The translations under genes and the position numbers were made by a program. From assembly GCA_002449595.1 (NCBI GenBank), contig DJXE01000066.1, forward strand, positions 1 through 11,123: a DNA stretch of 11,123 bases. Direction: 5' to 3'. The stretch comes from Lachnospiraceae bacterium UBA7012. Its GTDB lineage: Bacteria; Bacillota; Clostridia; Lachnospirales; Lachnospiraceae. The notes beneath the pieces are model-generated. The model saw only the letters and a list, made by a program, of their open reading frames with translations, had not been told where the DNA came from and searched no databases. Below are positions 1 through 6,380 of this stretch, piece after piece; position 1 is the stretch's first letter, and each line of letters starts with the position of its first letter.

Positions 1-735
1 ACGCGCCTGCAGCAGCTCTCCGCCGCGGACAGCCTGCTCTCCATCCTGCGCTCGCAGCACATCGTGATCGGGCTCCTGCTCGTCCTGTCGCTGTCGATCG
101 TCTTCCTGACGACCTTCCTGCTGATCCGGCCGCTCAGCAGCTGCGTCGGGCACATCCGCCAGAAGCAGCCGCTGCCGATGGACGGCGCCTACGAGCTGCG
201 CTTCCTCGCGCAGACCTACAACACGATGTTTGACCAGGTGATGCGCACGCAGGACGCACTCTCGTACGAGGCCAGCCATGACGCGCTGACCGGGCTTTTC
301 AATCGGAGCTTCTTCGACAGCATCCGGAAGAAGATGGATGAGAGCAGTATCGCCATGATCCTCATAGATGTGGACAAGTTCAAGACGGTGAACGACACAT
401 ACGGCCACAGCACCGGCGACCACGTGCTGATCAGCGTGGCGGAGATCCTGCGCGGCAGCTTCCGCACGGAGGACTACGTCTGCCGAATCGGCGGCGACGA
501 GTTCGCGGTCATCATGGTCCACGCGGACTCGAACCTGCGCGGGCTCCTGATGTCTAAGATCGCCGCAGCCAACGCGAAGCTCGCCCATCCCGCGGACGGC
601 CTGCCGGTCGTCTCTCTCAGCGTCGGCGTCGCGTTCGGCGACCGCGAGAATCCCGGCGAGGACATCTTCAAGGACGCGGACAAGGCGCTCTACCGCGTGA
701 AGGAAGGCGGGCGCTGCGGGATCGACTTCTACTGA
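1..735 (+). CDS. Membrane-bound diguanylate cyclase (GGDEF), 5' partial
   Basis: The frame is open from base 1 to the TGA at 733-735, so the start lies outside the window and any GTG near 64 is probably internal. The 244 visible codons show a transmembrane helix (about codons 20-42), a short HAMP-like linker, then a full GGDEF domain from about codon 90. The domain begins with the usual DALTGLFNR signature (codons 94-102). It has the metal-binding IDVDKFK segment (about 122-128), an intact GGDEF active site (164-168) and an RxxD product-inhibition site (RTED, 155-158) at the standard five-residue spacing. By family knowledge it condenses two GTP into cyclic di-GMP with feedback inhibition. 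The missing N-terminus is probably an extracytoplasmic sensor between two helices. A hairpin terminator follows, so it ends its transcription unit. Catalytic competence is inferred from motifs only. Confidence 0.93.
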   Translation, partial: TRLQQLSAADSLLSILRSQHIVIGLLLVLSLSIVFLTTFLLIRPLSSCVGHIRQKQPLPMDGAYELRFLAQTYNTMFDQVMRTQDALSYEASHDALTGLFNRSFFDSIRKKMDESSIAMILIDVDKFKTVNDTYGHSTGDHVLISVAEILRGSFRTEDYVCRIGGDEFAVIMVHADSNLRGLLMSKIAAANAKLAHPADGLPVVSLSVGVAFGDRENPGEDIFKDADKALYRVKEGGRCGIDFY

Positions 736-765
736 AACCTGACTGAAAAACAAGACGAAAGGAAC

Positions 766-802
766 GGGCTGCGGCACCAAGTTCGGTACCGCAGCCCTCT
801 TT
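766..802 (+). terminator. Rho-independent terminator after the GGDEF gene
   Basis: The arms GGGCTGCGG (766-774) and CCGCAGCCC (789-797) pair perfectly. After one C/A mismatch, ACC/GGT extends the stem around a six-base loop. A modest T-rich tract (TCTTTGATTT) follows on the plus strand. It sits 30 bases after the GGDEF stop and between convergent genes. On the minus strand the trailing sequence is less T-rich, so use in both directions is possible but weaker. Confidence 0.8.
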
Positions 803-871
803 GATTTGGTCTCACACTCCAAAAGTACGATTACTTCCGGCGACCCGATCATACGATATTGCGTCCGCCGC

Positions 872-1369
872 TCAGGCGTCCGTGTCCTTCCACGGCTCCG
901 GGTCACTGAACTCTTCCGGGCTCCCGTCCGCGGTCATCGCGCTCTCCATCAGGTGGATCATCTCCCAGATCGAGCGGAACGTGAGGGTCTTGTCCTGGTC
1001 GGCCCAGGTGATCCTCCCCTGCCAGGTGCTGTTCTGCCTGTGCTGCACGCGGACGATGAATGTCTCCTGGTAGCCGTGCTGGCTGAGCAGTTCGTGATCC
1101 GACATAACCTTCTCCTTTTCCTCTCTCCGGCCCGATCTGCGCCGGGATCCCTCCTCCGCAAACGTGCGCATGTTGGTCGCCACATGCGGAAAGTCCAGTT
1201 CGTCAAACAGTTTTTCCATGTAGTGGATCATCCCTCCCATGCCGCGGAAGGGGATCGGCTCCCTGCTGTATTTGTGATATAGCCTGCCGCCGAAGTCGCC
1301 GTCCCCCGCCTCGTCGATGCAGATGACGACGCCGTTCGGGGTGCCGATGTAGAGCTGTGAACCTTCCAT
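872..1369 (-). CDS. Small protein with two copies of a GR-x11-FR-x4-MIHxME motif
   Basis: Unrecognised family. The ATG at 1369 is preferred over an in-frame TTG at 1381 because GAGG lies six bases upstream of it; this gives 165 residues. The protein is soluble, with no signal peptide or membrane helix. It contains an internal duplication: residues 28-52 and 118-142 align without gaps. Both copies have GR, then FR 13-14 residues in, then MIH and ME at the same positions (9 of 25 identical, several conservative), and each is preceded by a hydrophobic strand (residues 14-18 and 104-108). A basic, charged linker (about 72-90) separates the halves and the C-terminus is acidic. It lies about 100 bases downstream of the BTAD regulator on the same strand, so it may be co-transcribed or regulated by it. 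The function is unknown; a small ligand- or protein-binding module is only a guess. Confidence 0.8.
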   Translation of the reverse strand: MEGSQLYIGTPNGVVICIDEAGDGDFGGRLYHKYSREPIPFRGMGGMIHYMEKLFDELDFPHVATNMRTFAEEGSRRRSGRREEKEKVMSDHELLSQHGYQETFIVRVQHRQNSTWQGRITWADQDKTLTFRSIWEMIHLMESAMTADGSPEEFSDPEPWKDTDA

Positions 1370-1384
1370 AGAAAACCTCAATTC

Positions 1385-1414
1385 ATTTTAATCAGTATCC
1401 GTGTCCGCAGGCAA
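1385..1414 (-). promoter_or_regulatory. Possible promoter for the duplicated-motif gene
   Basis: Read on the minus strand, TTGCCT (1409-1414) and TAAAAT (1385-1390) are separated by 18 bases, a fair match to a housekeeping-sigma promoter in an otherwise GC-rich gap. Transcription would start near 1378, almost on the GAGG ribosome-binding site, giving a very short leader. The gene could equally be read from the upstream regulator. Confidence 0.3.
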
Positions 1415-1465
1415 GTCTTCCGCAGGATCGAAATGCTGCCGCGCCTCATCCGCACCGGGCCGGCG

Positions 1466-2704
1466 CTACACCAGGAGCTGCACGTCGTCTGCCGCGTAGA
1501 TAACGCTGTTGACGTAGTACTGAATGCCCATGCGCCTGCTGCCCGCGAGGAAGTGATAATTGATCCTCTTCTGGACGACGTCGCAGTCCTCACGGCTCGT
1601 GTTGATCAGGAGCACGAGGTACTGTCCGGTCCCGTAACGGCAGAGTGCGTCCGCATGGCGGATGCTGTGGCAGATCGCGTCGCCGAGCTTCTGCGTCAGC
1701 GTCTCGAGCTTTTCGCTCTCCGGCATGACACGTCCCTCCCGGTTGACGATCGTGCAGAGCATCAGGTATACGGAGATGCCTCCGCGGCTCGTCATGCGCT
1801 CGATCAGCCGGTAGACGCCCTGGAAGACCGGATAAGTGCAGATATAGCCGCCGGGCGCGATGTCCCGCGTGCCGGTCAGGGCGAGCTGGATCTCGTCCAG
1901 CATCGCGTGCGTGTGCTGCATCTGTGCGCCGAGCCTTTCCAGCAGGTTCATCGTGCTGAAGTTCGGGCGGAATCCCAGCGCCTCCATGTACTCGTCGACA
2001 GCCTCCTCGTAGAGTGTCCTGGCCTCCTCCTGCCGTCCGGTCGCGATCAGCGCCTCCATCGTCAGCGGCTCCCACTCGGAGAGCGGCTGCACGCGGCTCG
2101 CGTAGCGCCCGAGGGCCTCGAGCTGCATATAGTCTTTATTCATGCGCATGAGCGCCGCCGCGTTGTTCACGCAGCTGCAGAACATGTCCCGGTACTTGCG
2201 GTCCTCCTGCGCGACCCAGATGACGCGCGTCTGGTCCGGGAGGAACTCCCCCGTGCAGCGGTGACACGCCTCGACATAGAGCTGCATCCTCGTGTCGGGA
2301 TCCTTCTCGTTCTCCGCCTCGTCGTAGAGGCGTTCGAACTCCGCCGCGTCCTCCTCGACCGGCACCTCGTCCGTCCATCGCACGATCCCGTTCTCACTGA
2401 TGAAGTACTCAACATCCGGGAGTCCGGCTTTTCTCAGCTTCTGCTTGGCGTTGTAGACGACGATGCGCATCGTGTGCTGCGCGTCGCTCAGGTCCCTGTC
2501 CTCGAACAGGATGTCCTGGAGCTGCTTGCGTCCGATGCCCTTGCGGCCGCTGTGCAGGACCGCCTCCATGAAGTTGGTGAAGTAGGAGTCCCTCGTTTTC
2601 ACGCCCCCGAGCAGCTGTCTGTCCTGCCACTCGAGCGAGAATCCGCCGAATGTCTTCACTTTCAGGGTATCCGGCGCCCTGTTTGCCCCTGTCACGCCTG
2701 CCAT
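1466..2704 (-). CDS. BTAD-type transcriptional regulator with degenerate C-terminal GGDEF domain
   Basis: 412 residues from the ATG at 2704, chosen because AGAGG lies five bases upstream. A TTG at 2755 would add 17 residues and overlap the upstream stop. Residues 14-110 resemble the OmpR/SARP winged helix (VKTFGGFSLEW opening, later a VVYNAKQKLRKAGL helix). Residues 115-270 resemble the helical bacterial transcriptional activation domain (EFERLYDEAE, WEPLTMEALIATGRQEEA, YEEAVDEYMEALG). The last 130 residues have a nucleotide-cyclase-like pattern in which the signature loop is GTGQY (358-362; bases 1619-1633) after ADALCRY, where active enzymes have GGDEF. The catalytic acidic residues are missing, so this domain probably senses or binds rather than synthesises c-di-GMP. 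It lies between the lipoprotein gene and the duplicated-motif gene on the same strand and probably regulates envelope genes nearby; the targets are unknown. Confidence 0.87.
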   Translation of the reverse strand: MAGVTGANRAPDTLKVKTFGGFSLEWQDRQLLGGVKTRDSYFTNFMEAVLHSGRKGIGRKQLQDILFEDRDLSDAQHTMRIVVYNAKQKLRKAGLPDVEYFISENGIVRWTDEVPVEEDAAEFERLYDEAENEKDPDTRMQLYVEACHRCTGEFLPDQTRVIWVAQEDRKYRDMFCSCVNNAAALMRMNKDYMQLEALGRYASRVQPLSEWEPLTMEALIATGRQEEARTLYEEAVDEYMEALGFRPNFSTMNLLERLGAQMQHTHAMLDEIQLALTGTRDIAPGGYICTYPVFQGVYRLIERMTSRGGISVYLMLCTIVNREGRVMPESEKLETLTQKLGDAICHSIRHADALCRYGTGQYLVLLINTSREDCDVVQKRINYHFLAGSRRMGIQYYVNSVIYAADDVQLLV

Positions 2705-2751
2705 ATCCGCCTCTTTTCCCCGCACGGTCCCGCCGCGGTTTCTCCGGTCCG

Positions 2752-3531
2752 TCAATTGATCGCCTGCGCGCGGGAGAGCATCCCGGCGGAGGTATCGTCC
2801 CCGTAGCAGGAGACCATGAGCTGTGCGACGTAGCCGTCCTTCTCAAGGAAGATGATCCTCTGGTGTATCCGCGTGTCATAGATCGGGCACTCCACAGAGA
2901 TCGCCGGCCGCTCCTCCCCGAGGAAATCAATGGTCGTGTTCTCGATCACAGCGTCTCTAAGCCCGTTATTCTCAAAGTAATTGGTGATGTTCTTGAAGCT
3001 CAGGTCCTGCACGCGGGCGATCATGTCGGCCGCCGTGATGCTCTTTCTCTCATCGTCGCTCAGACCGGCGATGACGTTCGTGCATACGATATCGAAAAGC
3101 TTCGTCTCGTCGCCGTTCGTCGCCTCTACAAGAACATAGCTCCTGCCTCCCGAGAGAAGGCGGTCCAGCTCCTCATCGAAACTTTCGCCCTCGTCGCGCA
3201 TGCCGTTTTCGCGGCGCAGCTGCGCCTCGGTCAGGTAGATCATGTCACTGTCGACCGTGTAAGTGAGGCCGTAAAATGCGTTCGTGTAGACGCCGCTCTC
3301 CACGGTACCCGCTGTGAAGGTCTGAGTCTCCTCCGCTTCTTCCTCCTCCGCCGTGTCAGCCTCCTGCGGCGCCTCCGCGGAGTCTTTCGCGGGCTCCTCA
3401 GCCGCGGGTTCCGGCAGGTCCGCCTTTTCCACAAGGGAGGGAATCGGGCTGCCGCCGCCGCACGCGGTAATCGATATCGCCAGCATCAGTGCTGACAGGA
3501 CCGCTGCCGACTTTCCGGATGTTATTCTCAT
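2752..3531 (-). CDS. Lipoprotein with acidic linker and extracytoplasmic domain
   Basis: 259 residues, ATG at 3531, with AGGAG/GGAG 10 or more bases upstream. The N-terminus is a classic lipoprotein signal: basic MRITSGK, a hydrophobic stretch, then the lipobox ITAC with the lipidated Cys at 24. Residues 25-72 form an Ala/Glu/Pro-rich disordered linker that would hold the folded part away from the membrane. The remaining domain opens with YTNAFYGLTYTV, a pattern common in uncharacterised Clostridia lipoproteins, and ends in alternating beta-type segments (AISVECPIYD, QRIIFLEKDGYVAQLMVSCY). No catalytic motif was recognised. It is 69 bases after the pseudo-sortase gene, and its stop lies 47 bases before the preferred start of the BTAD regulator, consistent with one transcript. 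The function is unknown; a surface sensor or accessory protein is possible. Confidence 0.85.
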   Translation of the reverse strand: MRITSGKSAAVLSALMLAISITACGGGSPIPSLVEKADLPEPAAEEPAKDSAEAPQEADTAEEEEAEETQTFTAGTVESGVYTNAFYGLTYTVDSDMIYLTEAQLRRENGMRDEGESFDEELDRLLSGGRSYVLVEATNGDETKLFDIVCTNVIAGLSDDERKSITAADMIARVQDLSFKNITNYFENNGLRDAVIENTTIDFLGEERPAISVECPIYDTRIHQRIIFLEKDGYVAQLMVSCYGDDTSAGMLSRAQAIN

Positions 3532-3600
3532 AGATCCGTTTCTCCATTCTCCTGTTTTCGGATGAAATACTGCTCCGGCTGCCGGATGTCTCCGCGGCGT

Positions 3601-4191
3601 TTACTCCGCCCGCACGAACTCGCAGCTGACGATGAGCCGGCGTCCGCCGCTCTTCTCGACCATGAGCTGCAGGTCGCCCGTCCCGGGCTCTCCCTCGGGC
3701 ACGGTCTGGATGTTGGTCGTCATGTAGCTGTATCTGTGGCCGCAGACGTCCGTGAAGACGACTTCCTCGCTCATGCCGAGCTTCGACAGCACGTCAAACT
3801 GCCAGCTGCGCTCCGCGCCCTCGATGACCATCGAGTAGCGGTCCAGGAGGCGCGGCAGGACCTTCGGATCCTCGCGCACGTCGCCGACCGGCATCGTGAG
3901 TCCCCGCGCCGGGAAGCTCAGCGTACCGACGATCGAGTGAGCACCGTCCGCCCCCGCGCTCAGGAGCGAGGCGCCGCTGAGATCGGAGCTCCCCGCCCCG
4001 AGCGGCAGCGCATCCCCGACGGCGTCCGCCGGGATCGCGGCCTCGGCCGTCGCGCTGATGCTGTCGTAGACCGCGCGGTCCGCCGCTTCCGTCCGCGACT
4101 GCCCGCGCAGTATCGTCGCGGCGTATCCTGCCAGGCAGACCCCCGCGGCCAGTAATATGCATCCTATGATAAGACTTGTCCGTTTCTTCAT
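3601..4191 (-). CDS. Sortase-fold protein lacking catalytic His and Cys (pseudo-sortase)
   Basis: 196 residues, ATG at 4191 with only a weak ribosome-binding site. An N-terminal helix (residues 6-28) anchors it, as in class B/C/D sortases, followed by a long Ala/Ser/Gly-rich spacer (about 35-85). Residues 87-195 follow the sortase beta-barrel in order: VGTLSFPARGLTMPV (88-102), MVIEGAERSWQFDVLSKL (121-138), then FTDVCGHRYSYM, and LQLMVEKSGGRRLIVSCEF (174-192). Against the sortase patterns VIAGHNxxxxFxxL and LTLxTC...R, the catalytic His is Ala126 (codon 3814-3816) and the catalytic Cys is Glu179 (codon 3655-3657). Only an Arg (184 or 185) remains. It therefore should not transpeptidate. It is the first gene of the leftward group, just downstream of the SpaA-like gene and its terminator. 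The homology is by eye; a structural role or substrate binding is inference. Confidence 0.75.
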   Translation of the reverse strand: MKKRTSLIIGCILLAAGVCLAGYAATILRGQSRTEAADRAVYDSISATAEAAIPADAVGDALPLGAGSSDLSGASLLSAGADGAHSIVGTLSFPARGLTMPVGDVREDPKVLPRLLDRYSMVIEGAERSWQFDVLSKLGMSEEVVFTDVCGHRYSYMTTNIQTVPEGEPGTGDLQLMVEKSGGRRLIVSCEFVRAE

Positions 4192-4225
4192 TCCGATGGC
4201 TGTTCTGACTGCTTAGTGAATCAGG

Positions 4226-4287
4226 GATCCGGGCGGCGCCGGCACCGCGCGGGCTTCCTGCTCCCGCATGCCGCCGGTTCCCGGATC
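4226..4287 (-). repeat. Nested inverted repeat upstream of the pseudo-sortase gene
   Basis: Three helices nest here. GATCCGGG (4226-4233) pairs with CCCGGATC (4280-4287). CGGCG (4234-4238) pairs with CGCCG (4272-4276). GCGGG (4249-4253) pairs with CCCGC (4263-4267). No T-tract follows on the minus strand, so it does not look like a second standard terminator. It lies between the terminator of the SpaA-like gene and the pseudo-sortase start, and could be a leader structure or a transcript-end stabiliser. Confidence 0.5.
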
Positions 4288-4296
4288 TCTCTACGG

Positions 4297-4336
4297 AAAA
4301 GGACCGTCACGGAGATGCTGCATCCCGCGACGGTCC
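4297..4336 (-). terminator. Rho-independent terminator after the SpaA-like gene
   Basis: On the minus strand GGACCGTC (4336-4329) pairs perfectly with GACGGTCC (4308-4301). Inside it CGG plus GATG pairs with CATC plus CCG around a three-base loop with one bulged base. TTTT (4300-4297) follows directly. It starts 10 bases after the TAA at 4347-4349. This is the strongest terminator in the window and suggests that the pseudo-sortase group is mostly transcribed separately or by read-through. Confidence 0.87.
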
Positions 4337-4346
4337 CGTGTCTTCG

Positions 4347-5552
4347 TTACTGTGGATCTGCTGATTCGCGCTTCTTCAGGATCATGTAGAGCCCGAAGCC
4401 GATCAGGGCCGCGCCCGAGCCGGCGAAGACGATCAGCGGCAGAGACGACGTGCTGTCACCCGTTCTGGTGGCGCCGAGGACGCCGCGCGTCGCTCCGAGG
4501 ACTCCCTGCGCAATGTCCAGCCTGCGCTGGGCGCCGAGGACCTGTCCGCCGGGCGGTGTCGGCGTCGGAGGTGTCGGCGTCGGCGGTGTCGGCGGCGGAG
4601 GTGTCGGCGGCGTGTAGGTGTTGGTGACGACGAATGTCGCGCCGGAACGCGTCACGGACATCTCGTAATTCTGCGGTATGTTGATCTCGGTTACTTCAAA
4701 TCTCACTGGCTGGGACGGGTTGCCGTTCCACTTGTATGACCAGCTGCGGGTCCAGTTGTTCGAGCTGTTCAGGGTCACGGTATCGAACGTGTTCCCGTTC
4801 AGAAGGATCCGGATCTGTACGGAAGAAGGCCTGACGCCGGCATTGTCGCCGTTCCATACCTTCCGGACGGAGTAGTTCACCTCATTCTCCGTCAGCTCCG
4901 TCATCTCGCCTTTGGCGAAATAGTCGAGGTCATAAGCCCATGCGGTATTCTCACTGTCGAAAGACGGCATCGCAAACAATGTGGAGTAAGGCGTGTACGT
5001 CTTCTCCGTCGTCGTTTTTACGCCGTCCTTCGTCTCCGTATCCTGTACAACGATCGGATCGCCGACGAGGAGATACAGGCCCCGCCCGAGACCGCCGATC
5101 TTCACGGCGCCCTTGTAATCGTCGATGTCCTTATCACTTCCGACGATGGAGTACGCTCCCTTGGCACCGGATTCGGCTGTCTTTCCGGTACCGGCCGGCG
5201 CGGCTTTGATCGATCCCGCCTGGATCTGTTTTTTCAGGTCCTCGGCGAGCGTGCCGGCTTTTCTTCCGCCGACGGATGCACCGCTCATGTCCCAGATCGT
5301 GCCCTTCTCGATCTTCTCAAGGTTCTCGACCTGTGCGCCCTTGAAGGCATCCGTGAGTGTGAACTCCCCGGTCTCCGCATAGTCCGCCACCTTGTAGACC
5401 GTGAAGGTCGTCCCCGGAGCAAAATGGACCGTGATCGCCCCGCTCTCCTCCGCGGCCGCGGCGCCCTGCAGCGGCGCAAGCGCCGAGACGACCGCCAGGG
5501 CGGCGGTCATAACGGCTGTAAAGATTTTTTTCCTAAGATTTTTTCCCGTCAT
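4347..5552 (-). CDS. SpaA/CnaB-type surface protein with non-canonical sorting tail
   Basis: 401 residues, ATG at 5552 with AGGAAGTG upstream. A Sec signal peptide (residues 1 to about 34, ending near GAAAAEE) precedes a pilin-shaft-like N-terminal region (about 38-220). A CnaB domain follows (about 225-312: VNYSVRKVWNGDN through FEVTE to VTNTYTPP). It keeps the Lys, Glu and Asn expected for an intramolecular isopeptide bond. A Pro/Thr-rich stalk (about 313-335) leads to three VLGAxR motifs (338-343, 351-356, 358-363), then TGD, a hydrophobic helix (about 371-390) and a basic KKRE tail. The tail has the layout of a wall-sorting signal, but LPXTG is replaced by ATRTG (361-365). It is 44 bases downstream of the CAP gene and probably shares its promoter. 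It may be retained in the membrane, or anchored by a sortase of different specificity encoded elsewhere. Confidence 0.9.
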   Translation of the reverse strand: MTGKNLRKKIFTAVMTAALAVVSALAPLQGAAAAEESGAITVHFAPGTTFTVYKVADYAETGEFTLTDAFKGAQVENLEKIEKGTIWDMSGASVGGRKAGTLAEDLKKQIQAGSIKAAPAGTGKTAESGAKGAYSIVGSDKDIDDYKGAVKIGGLGRGLYLLVGDPIVVQDTETKDGVKTTTEKTYTPYSTLFAMPSFDSENTAWAYDLDYFAKGEMTELTENEVNYSVRKVWNGDNAGVRPSSVQIRILLNGNTFDTVTLNSSNNWTRSWSYKWNGNPSQPVRFEVTEINIPQNYEMSVTRSGATFVVTNTYTPPTPPPPTPPTPTPPTPTPPGGQVLGAQRRLDIAQGVLGATRGVLGATRTGDSTSSLPLIVFAGSGAALIGFGLYMILKKRESADPQ

Positions 5553-5596
5553 AATCAGTCACTTCCTGTTAATCAGAACAGTGTTTCCTGGGTTCC

Positions 5597-6163
5597 TCAA
5601 TAACCGAATTCCTGTGCCCAGTACCACGCGCCCGACGGCGTCTGATAGGCCGCGACGCCCATGGTCCGGAAACCGCCGAGGATGTTCGCCGCATGCGTCG
5701 GAGATGCCATCCATGCGGAGCAGACGCTGCCGCAGTCGAAGTAGTTCCACGCGAGGTTCTCGCCGTACATCAGCGCGCTGTTGACGGTCCACCAGTCGGT
5801 GCCGTTCGGTCTCGTGTGGGAGAACGCATGCTCGCACTCCTGTGCGCGGACCTGTGCCGCCGCCGCGAGGCCGTCACTCCAGACGAGCTGGCTCAGGCCT
5901 GCGTTCGCGCGGATCGAATTGACCTGTGCGAGGACCGCGATTGCCTCACCCGCAGTGTTCGTCGATGCCGCTTCCCCCGCCATCGCGATGGCGCCGTCAT
6001 CGATGTAGTGAATCTCGCCCTCTTCCTCTTCTCCGCGGGCGACTGCGGTGTCGTCGATCTCACCCTTCTTCGCGATGCTGTTCACGTGGCTGATCCCGAT
6101 GACACTGAGGACGATGAGACCGAGAAGCGCTGCGATCAGATAATATCTCTTTGTTTTTTCCAT
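5597..6163 (-). CDS. Membrane-anchored CAP/SCP-domain protein
   Basis: 188 residues from the ATG at 6163, chosen over a GTG at 6172 because GAGGTG lies eight bases upstream of the ATG. One uncleaved-looking transmembrane helix (residues 7-25) is followed by an acidic linker (about 33-72, with EEEEGE). A CAP (cysteine-rich secretory protein, antigen 5, PR-1) domain runs to the C-terminus (about 73-188). Hallmarks are LAQVNSIRANAGL, HTRPNG (His116), GENLA (Glu135), WMASPTHAANIL (His157) and a closing WYWAQEFGY. Bacterial CAP proteins are secreted or surface proteins, often associated with spore coats or walls, and their biochemical role is generally unsettled. It is the first gene of a two-gene unit with the SpaA-like protein and is preceded by a long structured leader. 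Confidence 0.92.
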   Translation of the reverse strand: MEKTKRYYLIAALLGLIVLSVIGISHVNSIAKKGEIDDTAVARGEEEEGEIHYIDDGAIAMAGEAASTNTAGEAIAVLAQVNSIRANAGLSQLVWSDGLAAAAQVRAQECEHAFSHTRPNGTDWWTVNSALMYGENLAWNYFDCGSVCSAWMASPTHAANILGGFRTMGVAAYQTPSGAWYWAQEFGY

Positions 6164-6178
6164 GTTTGTCACCTCGTT

Positions 6179-6278
6179 GGGGCAAATTCCGCGAAGGCGG
6201 TTTTGCTGAATACTGCGCCCGGTGCTTTAGCACCGACGGCTCGGTTTGAAAGGACTGCATCAGCAGGATTTTCAAACC
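6179..6278 (-). promoter_or_regulatory. Candidate structured leader (three stem-loops) before the CAP gene
   Basis: Three perfect inverted repeats lie in order in the 5' untranslated region. GGTTTGAAA/TTTCAAACC (6243-6251 and 6270-6278) encloses an inner CTGC/GCAG. CGGTGC/GCACCG (6220-6225 and 6230-6235) has a four-base loop. CCGC/GCGG (6189-6192 and 6197-6200) is itself bracketed by GGGC/GCCC on the minus strand (6217-6220 and 6180-6183). The last element ends within about 10 bases of the ribosome-binding site. No known riboswitch core was recognised. It could instead be a dispersed palindromic repeat. Confidence 0.5.
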
Positions 6279-6321
6279 TTTACTCTTTGTCCGGACCTTC
6301 GGGAAATGACGTTTTCAGTGT

Positions 6322-6327
6322 ATCATA
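6322..6327 (-). promoter_or_regulatory. Possible -10 element for the CAP/SpaA-like unit
   Basis: TATGAT on the minus strand is a good -10 match, about 160 bases before the CAP start and upstream of the structured leader. No convincing -35 is found at 16-18 bases, so an activator may be needed or this may not be the promoter. Confidence 0.35.
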
Positions 6328-6380
6328 CCGCTCTCGGAGGGGCAAGACTATCGGTGTTCCGGACACTTCCCTGTCGGTCA

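Noticed and set aside
1433-2806. 457-codon open frame on the plus strand
   Set aside because: It lies antisense to the BTAD regulator. Its product is rich in Arg, His, Val and Leu with no recognisable domain, typical of an opposite-strand frame in GC-rich coding DNA.
4347-4475. Canonical LPXTG in the SpaA-like protein
   Set aside because: The only LP in the tail is LPLIV inside the hydrophobic region, after TGD rather than before it.
6179-6278. c-di-GMP (GEMM-I or class II) or c-di-AMP riboswitch
   Set aside because: Tempting because of the GGDEF genes nearby, but the conserved cores of those classes, such as the GEMM-I CGCAAAGCC segment, are not present on the minus strand.
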